A stretch of 64,000 bases of DNA from Polyporus tsugae (lineage: Eukaryota; Basidiomycota; Agaricomycetes; Polyporales; Polyporaceae): assembly GCA_024305745.1 (NCBI GenBank), contig JAHRBS010000015.1:1-64000 (forward strand), in the 5' to 3' direction. Of the stretch, positions 35,047-46,542 are shown piece after piece; the stretch's first letter is position 1, and each line of letters begins with the position of its first letter. The notes under the pieces were generated by a model that was given only the letters and a program-made list of their open reading frames with translations, was not told where the DNA came from and did not search any database. Made by a program: the position numbers and the translations under genes.

Positions 35047-36371
35047 ATGGAACAACAACTCCCGAGCTCTACCGCTGCTGCTGCCAATGTGCAGCCCCCC
35101 CCGGGTAAGTCAACATTCCGCTCCGGAGACTTGCTGTCGTCGACGAATCATGCTGAGATATCGATATCAACGCAGGTGCTGGGCACGATGCCGCCGGCCT
35201 CAATAATCCTCCCGACCGCAAGTTCTGGGAGAACGACGTTTCCGTCCTCAACGCACACAATCGAATGATCCGTTCACTTCTCTCCGCGGCACCTGCTCGC
35301 GTATTCCTTCCCCTGATCATTAGCCTCCCCACCGAGCACGAAGACAACCTGGTTCTTTTTCGCGACATCTGCGTGCAGCTGTTTGGGTTCCCAAAGCACA
35401 AGCGCAAGGACATAGTCCTCCTTGGGCCCAATTTCACCGTTCCATCTCTTCATGTTGCCCTCGCCGTTTTCCAGTACCCGAACGACATAAGGGCTCTCGC
35501 CCTCCATTACGCGCAAATAACCCAAAAGTCCGTTCCTGTCTTATCAGTTCCAGCCCTACCTACTCTAAACGAATTGCTCTCCCACCGTACAGGATGCTTA
35601 CCGAGTTTCTGAGGTGGAAGCACACTTGGCCCGCCAAGTCCGATCGTGTGCGCTCCGGGGACCCGGAGTTAGTGGCAGTTGACCTGATGCATCAAGCTGG
35701 TGAGCCACTAAAGCCCTCCTCTCGTGACATGGGCTGACATCCCGATCGCAGTGGCTGAACTGACTCGGCGTTCCAACATCTACAACGGCCTAGAGTACAG
35801 ATGGCTCTTCGCTATGCTCCGCTCGATTGGCCATATCCCGGAAATCTGGGGCATTGGCAGTTCGGACCGGACGTTCGACCCAGCGTCGTCTAACTCGCAA
35901 AAGGCTCAAGGATATGTTCACGGCTCCCAGCCCTCCGGTCAGGGCTCATCCTTCACTCCCTCAACGGCCTCCGTCCCCCAAGGCTCTGGTGACCGGTTCA
36001 GACAGCCCCCCGGAGGGAGCATCCCTCGCTTCGGTATTAGCTCGACCTCCATCTCCTCGCGTAGTTCCAGGGCTCACAACCAATTCTTTCCCACCCCAGT
36101 TAGGTTTCTCGAGCTCAACGCCATCCTCCGGGTGGAACAAGCGCGGACCATGCTGGCGATCGCTGAGGGTGAGAGCATCATGACTACCACCGACAACTTC
36201 TACCGTGGTGTTTTCATCCAGTATTCGCACTACTACACACAGTCTCAACTGTGTCAAGGGTATAGCAACATCATTGCGGGTTATCCAAAGGCTATGGCCC
36301 AGTTGGTGGCTCAGAACTGCGATCACATGGTGAAAGATCTCAAGATCCTGTACGGATATGAGCAGCTCTAG
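35047..36371 (+). CDS. unrecognised protein, family member B
   Basis: A 378-aa protein in four exons: 35047-35104, 35176-35527, 35593-35699 and 35752-36371, in phase (introns 71, 65 and 52 nt). Exon 1 is a short Ala/Pro leader (MEQQLPSSTAAAANVQPPPG). Then follow DRKFWENDVSVLNAHNRMIR, FLPLIISLPTEHEDNLVLF, FGFPKHKRKDIVLLGPNF, EFLRWKHTW, YRWLFAMLRSIGHIPEIWG, a Ser/Gly/Pro linker, and a helical end (FLELNAILRVEQARTMLAIA, KAMAQLVAQNCDHMV). Intron phases (1, 2, 1) match those of the gene at 20107, and the IPEIWG/VPEVWG block is shared, so they are paralogues. No known domain, signal peptide or membrane segment seen. The upstream flank is also related, so regulation may be shared. Confidence 0.75.
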
Positions 36372-38099
36372 GTGGGTCACGATTTCGAATTATGCTGTTT
36401 CGTCGTGATGGGGGTGCTTATTGCCTCTGTTGTAGTGCCTTCAGATGGATGTCGCTTATTGTCTCTGCTGTCTTTGTGTCGCTTGTCTTCGCTCGTGCAG
36501 CATGTAGTCTAGACTTGTCTTCTCAGTGTAGACGCGCCTGTCCCCGTGGTGATTTTGTGACTCCTCTTGTATTGGATCATCGTCGGATATGTCAAATACC
36601 ATCAACCTTTCGTCTGAACTTGAATGCCGACTCCTGAGACGTAACTCAATGATCAGCCCACCTCTCCCTCTGTTCCCGCACATCTTCTTCGAAACGCTCC
36701 TGGGCTACTTTTCTAGAATATAGTAAACTCGACAGATGTGAAGTGGAGTCATTTACTTAGACCCCTACTTGGCCCAAGTACATGTACTTGAAGTACTTGA
36801 GCAACTTGGAAGAACTTGGCGTGTATACTTGCAAGTTTACAAGACCGCTTAAAACACAAAGCTTACCTGCACTCCGAGAGCGCGCCAGAGCATTTTCATG
36901 TCCCCGAAGACATGCATTATCAAGACCGAAGATATCCAGTATTAGATACGTAAAGCTACAAGGTATGTACATAAGTGATGAGCTGGGTTACAACCGAGAT
37001 GGTGGCAATTGCGTCCGACCCTGGGACGTCACAGCGAGGACAGCCCAGGTCCGAGGTCCGAGCACTGCGACATGCGCGCAGACAAGTGTGTCATTCAATT
37101 CGGTTCTACAAAGCTTGGCCATGGCCGGGTAGGGGAATAACGACAGTGTGTGTGGGTCACAAGTATGGATGCAGCGTCGGGCAGCATAAAAGGGGGGAAC
37201 CGGTGGCGGATAGGTTGGATACAACATCAAGCAGCATCCGGGAGGGATAGATTGGGCGAGATGGGTGGGCGGAATTACAGGTCCACTGACACGTTTCGCC
37301 CGATCTTGGTGATGACGAACTCAGCGCATCTGGTATGGTAGAAAAATGCGGGGACGAGCAGCGGGTCATCTTCTTCGTGTGCCTTGGTGAAGATAGAAAA
37401 AGCGCGTGCGCTGTGCTCGCCCTCATCCAGGACAGGACGTACCTTTTGTTATCGTTTCCCCATCGTCCCACTCCTCTCCACCCGCCTCTTACACCATCAA
37501 CGCTGCAGGATACGGCTCTTTGCCTGTAATCAGTCGTGAAGCAGTTGGCGAGGCGGAACGTGGTCAGCAAACGCCAACAAGGTGATGTGGTGGCATTTGA
37601 CAGTAGGCGGGCAAGAACAAGACGAGTCCAGGAGTAGTATCTTTGAGACGGGACAGAAGCAGACGGGCGGGATCAAGGGGATGGGAATACATGTCGCCAA
37701 CATGTTCAGCAGAGATAATGAAGAGAACGGGGTAGGTCGAAGGGCCATAGCGAGCGCATGAAGACGACGTAAACGACTCGTCTTGGCGCAGCCGCGGGTA
37801 GCGAGAATTTGGGGGGAAGAGCACCGGGATGAGCAGCAGCAACCTCATCCCGTTCTTGTGGGTGGGCCATGTACGATCGTCGGCCATTCGATCACAGCTC
37901 ACGAAGTTGAGTTCCTCAGAGATTTCCGAGGCCGTCCCTGAGCACCGCTCAAGAGTACAGCCACCTCCAGATCTGTGTCGAAGCAACATCATCGTGATCC
38001 ATAAGCGCCCTCAACATCTGCAGCAATTTTCTTCACTTGGATGAGTTCTTGGTTGAGTGGTGGCAAATATTTTGATTATCATGGCCAGATTAAAGAGAA
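36372..38099. other. 3' flank and unassigned DNA
   Basis: 36750-36845 is dense in ACTTG/CAAGT words (CTTGGCCCAAGTACATGTACTTG and following), making nested palindromes. A minus-strand frame of 142 codons at 37564-37992 is protein-like (DRTWPTHKNGMRLLLLIPVL) but unrecognised and has no supporting neighbours. Confidence 0.35.
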
Positions 38100-39600
38100 G
38101 ATTTGGTAGTGGTGAGAACAATAAAAATATATTGTGTCTTGTATCGACGTACGTACAGGGCTGAGTATAACGTACAGTGTTCTAAGACGAACCAGTACTA
38201 TGCAGTGCAGTACAGGACAGTGTAACACAGTGTGATGGTACAGATTAGTACAACAAGGCCTCGATAGTAGATAAGGACCATAACCAAATGCACTAGATTG
38301 CCTGGAAGAATGCCGCTAATCAAAAGAAATCGAAGCAGTAGAGAACTGACGAAAACGATGATACACAGATCAGTTAATGAGAAACAGAACAGTACCACAA
38401 TCAATACTACAGGCTGGGAAAAGGGGACGGTGCGAAACGAGACATTCTAATCCACCCCACCAATGTATTCAGCAGGCCGCGTCGACGCCATGGTGGCGGA
38501 CGGTGTTGACGTTCAAGCTGCGTACGCGGCGGGTTCGTGTTTGATGTAAGGGTGCACGGGTGGAAAACTAGTGGGAGGAGGGTCAGACTTGAATCCTTGA
38601 AGAAGATGGGCATCCCTACTGAGCAAGCATGCGCGCACAGGCTAACGAGAACGTATGAGACTTAGCGCGGTCGAGAAGGAGTCAGTGACGTACCTTGTGA
38701 ATCACGCAGGACCATCCGAGATGTCCTCCGCGTTCGCGTCGTCGAGTGCGACGCTATCCTCCGCCACGCTGGTTGCCTCCATTGCAATAGCCTCAGGATT
38801 GGCCTCCATCGGCTGCCGCAGGTATCGTCGCAGCATGGCTATCACGAACTTGAGGGCGCCGCCTCCGCCGACGAGGAGAAGGAGGAAGAGGTTGATGTTG
38901 ACGTTGGTGGTCATGGTAAGGAATGCGTAGCGAGTAGAAGAGAGGGAGGCAGTGGTGGGGGAAGGAAAGGGAGAGCGGCAGTGGTGGGAGAGGGAAGAGA
39001 GAGCAACGGTGGTGGGGGAAGAGAAGAGAGAGAGATCGCTCTCGGACTGTCAGAAATCGTCAGCCGCAGAATCAGAGCTCCGCCGAACTTGACTCCATGA
39101 ACTGATGAGAGAACTGAACGTACACCGTGGACCCATAAGTAGATCGGGGGTCTCTCGAAGCAAACCAGGTGCAGTCTGAGATGGTTACCCTTTTTGAACA
39201 CGCAAATTTACGTTACATAATGCCCGATCGTTCCCAGGAGCATGTGCGCGGAGACTGAAAGACTCGGTAACTGCCGAAGGGGGAGTGGAGCCCGGTTACT
39301 CTATGGCCAGGGGACCAGATTAGGGGTGATTACGTCAATGTCTGATGGAGAACGGACAGGCCAAACCGTGGCCCATGGAGGGAGACTGGAAAACATGGTG
39401 ATTAGGAAAAGTATAGTAACGACATTACGGTATATTTCTAGTCAGCGGTCTACGAGAAGACGAGGGGGGAGAGGTGAATGAACAGGTAGGGACCGTCGGA
39501 GTCTGGACACTGAAACATCAGGAATAGACGCCCGGATGCGATGGCATCATTTTTTGAACTCATCCATCTACGTCTCGCCAGCCATAGCCAAACGGCTGAG
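38100..39600. repeat. segmental duplication, copy 1
   Basis: Shares with 52300-53880 in the same order: AAAATATATTGTGTCTT (about 38117 and 52333), the small membrane-protein gene, its upstream block with TTACATAATG.CCGATCG (39214 and 53484), and the F-box 3' end (39560 and 53830). Roughly 1.5 kb, diverged. Confidence 0.7.
38702..38914 (-). CDS. small membrane protein, paralogue 1
   Basis: A 70-aa frame starting MTTNVNINLFLLLLVGGGGA, then LKFVIAMLRR and an acidic Ala-rich tail (ATSVAEDSVALDDANAED). One hydrophobic segment spans about residues 8-30, followed by positive residues, so a single-pass membrane protein with a C-terminal acidic tail facing the cytosol is likely. It is supported by a diverged paralogue at 52988-53221 (FLLVVGGGGAIKLGMAMIRR) with the same layout, which argues for selection on the frame. 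No known family. A donor-like GTACGT just past the stop means a further exon cannot be excluded. Confidence 0.65.
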   Translation of the reverse strand: MTTNVNINLFLLLLVGGGGALKFVIAMLRRYLRQPMEANPEAIAMEATSVAEDSVALDDANAEDISDGPA

Positions 39601-39610
39601 TGGCGGGCAA
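39540..39610 (-). repeat. F-box gene 3'-end remnant, copy 1
   Basis: Minus-strand reading FGYGWRDVDG-stop and the following bases match 53815-53880 and 56955-57040 (the live end of an F-box gene, AYGWRDVHG-stop). It lies just downstream of the H3-mimic gene. Confidence 0.6.
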
Positions 39611-39729
39611 GTGAGCTCGACTGCTCGAGGAGGGCGGCCATGAGCTGTGCCGAAAGTGTAGCACCCTCCGAGAGGTGACGCAAGGCGAACGCCTGGAAGA
39701 ACTGCGTCGTCAGAACAGGCTGAAGACGC

Positions 39730-41182
39730 TCAGTCGTAAAGGCAAACATATGCGTCGCTCGCATCCTGTTTAGCAGGGGATTAACATTGAGATAGTGCAT
39801 ATGAATGAGAGACGTAATCATCGACGGCCGCAATGAGCTCACGTCGGGGCGCATCATTACCGAGCAGCGACCCGCATACAAGCATGGCAATTGTAAGCTG
39901 GTTCTGACCAGACGTGGCAATTTGCCTGAGTCCCGGTGAGATGACGTCTGCCCACCACTGCATGCAATGTTAACGGTTGCCGACCAAAGGATGAAAAAAA
40001 AAGATATACCTGGGCCAGGCTCACTGAACAGGTATCTTCGCCGTAGAACAGGTCGCCGGTCTCTTCGTGCAAGTGATTATAGACGAATAGCATGATGCGG
40101 GTGTTTGTGAGCCTGGAATGAAGGTCAGTACAAATGCGGCAGAACGGCGCAGAGACGCACAGTCCCAGGGCGGCTAGCTCTTTATCCCACTTGTTGCGGT
40201 ATTTTGTGGCGTGAGTGGGCTCTGACATGTCGAATGGGAGGTCAATGTATCGTAGACCGCCACTTGCTGACCCTTCAAACCACGGAACGAGGTGGTTGAA
40301 GAGGAGCCTCGCCGGGTTATTGGTCTCCGGGAGCGTGGCCAGGCGGACCGACAGGATGAGGATAGGACGTGTGTCAACTTGGACGTGTTGAGGCCGCGCG
40401 GCGACCAAATGAAGCCTGACCCAGTCTGCAAAGTACGGGTGTTCGGGCTGTTCGGGGCCCCCGGGGGGATGGTAGAGACCCTGAGCGTATTTCAGTGTTC
40501 GGAGACACTCCAGAAAATCAGGAACGTTCACTCACATAGTACGGCACAATCATATTCAGGCTCTGAGTCTTCTTGGTATGGCAGGACGGGCAGCGGAAGT
40601 TGAGGGTTTCGCGTGTCTCCTGATCGACGGCCGCTATCTGAGGTGCGTGGCGGAAACACAAGATGCATGGGCATTCATCGCAAGCAATGCTGGCCCCTCC
40701 GTTTTGACATCCGTAGCAGAACTGTGCGAGGGATGTCAAATGTGTGGTGGGGTGCAGCGTAAACACAGTTCACGTACACCATTCGTCAACTCTCCGTCTC
40801 CAATAGGCCCCTTCATACCGAGTGTCATCTTGACAAGCCTGCAGCCAAGTGTCGTCTTTGAAGGTGCGGGCGGTGCTGGTGTAGTCTGTGCGGGTGTAGT
40901 CTGGGCACGTGTAGTCTGGGCACGTGTCGAGGCACGCAGAGTCGCGGCAGATGTAGTCTTGGCCCGTTTTGCAGCTGGGGCTTGGCTGGGGCCTTGCTGG
41001 ATGCTATCATTAATTCAGTGTGCTATTAACAGGCAGAAATTAATAGAGATTTCTCTACCGTTTGTACGCTTCGGCGGATTTTGAGGACCCAGACTGGTCG
41101 TCGTGTCTGGTGCCGTACCAAGTGCGCGCCGGGGGGCAGTTGCCCCAGTGCACTTGCTAGCAGACTGCTTCGTATGAGCCAT
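39730..41182 (-). CDS. histone H3-tail mimic fused to a PHD/RING-like zinc finger
   Basis: Six exons: 41182-41059, 40992-40778, 40721-40536, 40480-40010, 39957-39814 and 39765-39730; 391 aa. If the last intron is not spliced the frame ends at 39781. The N-terminus MAHTKQSASKCTGATAPRRA aligns without gaps to the H3 tail (MA-TKQ-A-K-TG--APR), keeping K4, Q5, A7, K9, T11, G12, A15, P16 and R17 in place. A Thr/Gln/Pro linker with TRAQTTRAQTTPAQTTPAPP follows, with KRAK as a possible nuclear signal. The zinc finger is CYGCQNGGASIACDECP, CILCFRH, then FRCPSCH: C-x2-C-x8-C-x2-C-x4-C...H...C-x2-C-H. About 240 residues follow with no known domain (YFADWVRLHLVAARPQHVQV, GLRYIDLPFDM, RIMLFVYNHLHEET). 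Probably nuclear; function not known. Confidence 0.75.
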
Positions 41183-41390
41183 AATTCTCTCGCAGAGGAG
41201 CCAGGTAGCTAAGGGCCAACACACGACACAAGAGAGTAGGAGAAGGCGACAGAAGACGAGTAGAAGAAGGCGAGAAGAGCGTTAACTGAGCAACCGTGGC
41301 AGGTGGCTGTGGCCTCTCTCTCGTCGCGCTCGGCGCTCTGGCCACCTCACCACCACTCCATGCTTCTCTTCCCCCATCTATTCTTTGCCC

Positions 41391-44300
41391 ATGTCTCTTT
41401 TTCCGCTATCTGCCGTCTGTCTGTGTCTGCGGGCCCCGTCTCGAGTATACCCAACCCTTACATTGGCTGGGTATATGCACCAATTAGGTGAGTACAGTCC
41501 CCATGCTTCGGCTCTCATGCACGAAGTGCCGCCATCGGGCGGGGTCGTTTGGCCACGAAACATCGGTTTCGTGGACCTGCGACATAGTTCTCCCCTTTCA
41601 CTGGAAGTGCCGCCATCGGGCGGAGCTGTCTGGCCTCGAGACATCGGTCTCGAGGACCCGCGGCACACTTCTTGGTCTAATTTTCGCCCGCAGCTTCCTA
41701 CGTTGCATTTTCGCCCACCATTCGGTCGTGCTAACCGAACCGCTCTTGTGCATCCTCCTTGTGTTCCAGGTTGCGCCACCACTCAGCACCGCTCGTCCAG
41801 ACGCCACAAACTACCCCACACTCCCGATCTGTAACGTCCATCTTCCGTTCGAAACTGACGATCCCACGCTTGCCGACCCACTCTACATCCGAGTGCTCGT
41901 CAGAAGAGTTCGCGACCGCGATGTCGCTGTCTTCATCGACAAAACTAGACTCCCAGACTACACCATCGCCAAGCTCGCCTCTATCGATCATCCCAGAATC
42001 CCAAGCGTCATCACCTCCCTTGGCCTTGCTGCCACTCTCCTCGTCACCGCTAGAGTCACCCTTCCGAGAGTGCTCGGTAATGTCTTCCTCATCCTCGTGC
42101 CCTTCCTCCTATTCACCCCCTTCCTCGCTCTCCTCTCCCATGTCCTCTGCCTTCATACTCTCCTTCGCCAATCACTCGCCAGCGGATCGCACGCAATCCT
42201 CAAGTCCGTCTCAGCCAGAGTCGCCCCATCTGTCGTCCACATCAGAACATCACGAGACCGAGCCGTCGCTGTCCGATGCGCCTTCCTGTACGTTTCGTGT
42301 TGTCCTGCCTTCCGTGTGCGTGTCGCTGAAGATATGTTGTTGTCGATGCGCCCAATCAGAGACCTTAGTCATAAATACACCCAACGAGAGTGGAGGAGAG
42401 ACGCTGTGGAGCAAGCCACCTCGAGCGCGGCCGCACGTCGACAGCGACAAGCCCGCCGAGACGTCCATGAGCGAGGAGGCGTACTTCCTCGAGACGCTAG
42501 AGGACAACCATTTCCCTCTATTATACAAGGACGAGCTGGCCTGGAAGTTCGGGGCTGGGTTGGATGAGGAGGCAACGTGTGCCGAGCGGCCCGCGCACGA
42601 CACGTCGAACTCGCTCGCGCTGCTGGTGCACCTGCCCATGGTCCTCATCCTCGTCATCTCTGTGCTGGGCTCGAACCCGAACCCGAGCAGGGGGGCACTC
42701 CGCATCCCCACCGCGTTGTACAGTCACGGGTTCATGACCGTGGGCAGTGGACGTCCATCGCGCACATATTTACCCAGCCAACCTTGTCGTAGTCACCCAC
42801 CCCGCTCTTGGGATGTAGCCTCCCCAGATAGAACCCGGACCAATCCCTCTGACTCATCCCCCCTCGGTACTCGCGCACGCTTCGGCTGTGTCACAAGGCT
42901 ACTATGATCCAAATGAGCGAGCATGCAACCGCCGACGGTGTTACCTTCACCTAGCCCCCTCTTCCGAAGCAGCCTCCCCAGACCGAGCATCATCCAACGG
43001 CTGATTGGCAGGTTCACGTCGGTCGTCGAGGATTTGCTGTTCGACAAGATGGACGAACGGACGTCTATCTTGTCCGGGTCTGTGTTTGGCATTGATCTGT
43101 CCTTCGCGCAGTACACGCGCTACCTCCCCAGCCAGCAGTACCGACCGTTGTTGACTATGAGCGAAGCGAGTGTCCACAGTCCCGTCAAGGATGACGACAC
43201 CATGATCACGGTAAGCTGCCATCTGACCTACATGTACTTCTATGCTAACTTTGGTCATCTAGATGCTCGGTGTGGACACGTTCGTAGGCGGACAACTCTT
43301 TGGTCGATGCTTCGCCTTGCGTCCGCATGGAGAACAAACAGCAGACCGTGCACCCTGGGCGCATGCTCCAATTCGACATGATCGAGCCCCCCGCGAAGGA
43401 ATCCTCCAGCAAGGTATCGCGGCTCACCTCTACCGCGTCGACGTCCTCGTTCCAATTTGGCGGCCAGCGCATGATCAAGGCACGCCAAGGCCTTCTGGAG
43501 CGGCAGAGCTTGGAGGAGAGTGCGCTCATGGCACAGGGAGAAGACTTCGACTTCTTGGATTCTTGTAAGTTTGTACAATTTGTGCGATGCTATCCTCACC
43601 TCAACGTTCGCGTTTGCTAGTGCGCGGTCTCGGTCAAGCGTGTGCACGTCGGCTTCGTCTGGCACGGATACACCCCCATTGTCGTCGTCTGATGGATCTT
43701 CGATCTCTGGCGGTTCTCAGTCCAACATTGACCTCGGACATCTTAGCAACGCTCACCAACGCGTCGCATCCCAGCAGCGGTGTCGCGAGGGCTCGTGCCT
43801 GTACTCGCGCTAGAGGCACTGGACATCGGCATTGGATCGACCAGGCGCGCAGTCCCATTCATTCGCCCTCGCCGCACCGCCCGACGTCTCAGAGTCTGGC
43901 GAAGCAGGGGTTCAATTCAATGGTGAACGACTCAGTCTATGTCGTCGAGAGCGACGGTGCGACGACGAGCATGGCATCACGACTCTCCGCAGTGAGGCTC
44001 GGGTCACTGTCGATGAGAGCAAGCGCTTGTAGAACGACACTCTGTTCTCCGTCTTCGCGCTGCAGTGTGAGTAACATTTTGCGTGCTCGAGCAGAGTGTT
44101 TTATTGACGTAGTGGCTTCATAGCATTCTATCCTCCACGCGAGCCCATTGCCATGCAGGCCATAACAGCTACGGCCCGCTTCCTTCCGAGCTCCGTTCCC
44201 ACCGCGTCCGATCGCGAACTTGGTCAAGAGTGTCGCCGTATACATGCGGTCTACCGCGTCTACCGAGAAGGCTCGCTCGTCGCCCATGCATGTCTTTACT

Positions 44301-44660
44301 GACGCTCCGAGCAAGTTGTTCGCAATGTCCATCCACGACCAGACGGTCCTTCGTGAGGTGCAGCGGAGCACGAATCTCGACGTCCCCACACCGCCACTAG
44401 TGCTTAGCGAGATCAAGCCCTTCACGCCATTCAGTGTTGAGCTCAAGATGTCGAAACAAGACAAGAATGTGATCGGTCTTCCAGCGCGCCCTCGAGTCAC
44501 TTCGAGCATGCGACGTGCGGCCCTTGGCTGGTCGAAGCGTACTGGCAAGTCTCGTACTCAGGACTTCAAGGAGAACTCGATCGTTCCAACGTAAGTTCTC
44601 CTTCTCATTGTTTATAGCTCTTTGCTCACAGGCGTTCTGCATTCTAGTCCTTTGGGACAC
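41391..44660 (+). pseudogene. large Ser/Pro-rich protein gene, damaged
   Basis: A chain of plus-strand frames that read like one disordered protein: a possible first exon at 41391-41487 ending in a GTGAGT donor; a Ser/Thr/Pro-rich stretch 41770-42290 (PSPSSPLSIIPESQASSPP); NTPNESGGETLWSKPP; MSEEAYFLETLEDNHFPLLY; 42960-43209 (PSIIQRLIGRFTSVVEDLLF); after an intron (43210-43261) MLGVDTFVGGQLFGRCFALR, then, one base out of frame, MENKQQTVHPGRMLQFDMIE and RQSLEESALMAQGEDFDF; 44220-44594 (VPTPPLVLSEIKPFTPFSVE, MRRAALGWSKRTGKS). Frame changes near 43318 and around 42800 have no splice signals, so it is probably a pseudogene. Family not recognised. The hairpins at 41529-41655 lie in its putative first intron. 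Confidence 0.5.
41525..41675 (+). ncRNA. two tandem units of paired ATCG-loop hairpins
   Basis: Each unit has two perfect hairpins closing on the loop ATCG. Unit 1: CCGCC-ATCG-GGCGG (41529-41542) and CCACGAAAC, ATCG, GTTTCGTGG (41553-41574). Unit 2: CCGCC-ATCG-GGCGG (41610-41623) and CCTCGAGAC, ATCG, GTCTCGAGG (41634-41655). The long stems differ by two base pairs, both compensated (A-T to T-A, A-T to G-C). This is evidence of pairing being kept, as RNA or as a DNA cruciform. Called as a candidate structured RNA only. Confidence 0.45.
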
Positions 44661-46399
44661 TAGTACTTAGGATCAACCGCCCAAGTACCGCGTGTACCGG
44701 TACCTGTAGCATGTCCATCTGCTCTTGTTCCATTCCGGGGTTTGTGTGAATACTACCTCTCTCTCTCTCCACTTCGCAAAACCTGGAAGCATCTGCGCGA
44801 GTATGTTCGACAAGACTTGGGTGCCGCCGGCTCGTTGTCCATGCAGGCGATGATGCCCCATCCTGGACAAAGTGTCATCAACATCCTGTATTAGAAAGGC
44901 GTATCGTCAAAGTCACTGCAGATAGATAGACAGATTCATTTATTTGTAGCAGCACTGAGGCCAAGGACTATCATAGGTTATGTATTACACTTATGGTGAT
45001 GCGACAATACAAAGGGATACATGAGAGATAAGGAGAAACGATCCGAAATGTAAATGTTGAGACAGCGCGAACAAGGAGAGCTCAAGGTGATGGGCTGATG
45101 TAATATATGACATTGAGGGCATGCACCCATGGCCGTCAGAGACCTGTGGAACGTGACTGCTAACATTTGCCTCCATCTCTGTGTGACAGGCGAAAAAATC
45201 CAGTCTATCGCGAGTAAACAAGGGAGAGGGCAGGAGGGGCTCCGGTGTCATGATGAGTGAACGGAAATGGAGAGACTCACGACCGTCCTCCCCGATGTCC
45301 ACCACCTCGACCTTGGCTGAGCGTGAACCAGTCCCTCGGCTCGTACACCCGCCCGCCCTTCTGAATCTTCGCGAAAATGCAGTACCACCGGATGCTGGAC
45401 GACGTCCAGGGCACCCGCGAACAAGCACGGTCCAAGCGACGACACAGAGTCCGTCAAGTAAACTAGCCGCGGGCTCGGCGCTGGAGCAGGGACAGGGATG
45501 GGGGCCGGCGCGGTAGGCGGCTGGACGTGGACGCAGAGGACACCGCCAAGCACGAGGACGTGGACACCGGACCCGATTGCCTATGGGAAGACGAAGTGTA
45601 CACTGACGAAGGGTTCGACGACGCCGCAGAGGGCTGTGCGGCAACAGAGGCTATCAAAGAGGGGAGCGGAGGGTTCATGAAAACAAGCCGCGAGTGGATG
45701 AGGGCCGAGCGGAGGTTGTGCGCCTCCGTCTCGCTCGTGTGGTTCACACGACTCATCATCTCGCGCATGGCCTCCCGCACGAGGTTGTCTCCCGAGCAGT
45801 CCGTCATATTGGGTTCAGCAAGGGCACCCTTCTCGTTTTCTGACACGCTTTGCACTTGGCGATTGTCCTTGAACTGGTCGACCAAGAGGGGCTACTTGCA
45901 TATTTGCTGCCCGGGCTTGATGAGATAGTCGGTGAGCTCGAGCTTGTGCCTGGTCCACCACACTCTCCGCTCTGACGCCGGAAGAGCAGATGTCACCGAT
46001 GACGGGCTGAAGCTGGCTTCGCGCCATGGCGTCTGGGAGACTCGACGCAAAAGAGGGATAGCCTATGGGAGTCGAATGGCGCCGCTCTGCAATCGTCGCG
46101 AACGGTTCGAGAAACGGGGCATCCTCCATTTTCGTTGAGGTGGGAGAGGTGGGTGAGAGACCAAGTCGGTTTCGTCCGGGCGCGAGTCAGGAGAAATGTT
46201 CGAGGCGAGAAGTGCGCGTCGCTACTCATACGCATCCCAAGCTGAAGGGGACCACTTTTGAACGCGGCGCACAAGACCTTGCTAGATGATGGATGCTAGG
46301 TACCCATGGCATCGCGCAGTGGTGTAGATATGGTGGCGATGACAAAGTAGGCTTCTTGCCCATGGGAACACCGATGGTCACCGTGCTCCGCCAACCCTC
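44661..46399. other. unassigned; possible HSF C-terminal coding traces on the minus strand
   Basis: Minus-strand frames at 45885-45463 (SENEKGALAEPNMTDCSGDN, VREAMREMMSRVNHTSETEA) and 46129-45815 look protein-like and could continue the HSF fragment at 46400-46542, but no join was secure. CT-rich tract near 44755-44770. Confidence 0.3.
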
Positions 46400-46542
46400 T
46401 CACTCATTGATCGCAGAGCACGGTGGTGGTATCTGGGGAACCTCTAATTTTTTCTTGCGCAGTTTGGGGAGGCGCGGAGGGACACGACGCTTGAAGTTCG
46501 CGACGACCTCGAGCGGTGAGTGGCGGTTGAGAGTCGGGTGCG
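46400..46542 (-). pseudogene. HSF-type DNA-binding domain, C-terminal exon fragment
   Basis: Begins at an acceptor (CCCTAG, ending 46543) and reads AHPTLNRHSPLEVVANFKRR, VPPRLPKLRKKK, VPQIPPPCSAIN. This is the segment after the core of an HSF-type domain in basidiomycete proteins (WSHPxFxRxxPExVxxFKRR). The front half of the domain is absent here but a matching front half lies on the same strand at 50854-51930, on the far side of the beta-mannosidase pseudogene. Likely one split gene or two fragments of one family. Confidence 0.6.
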
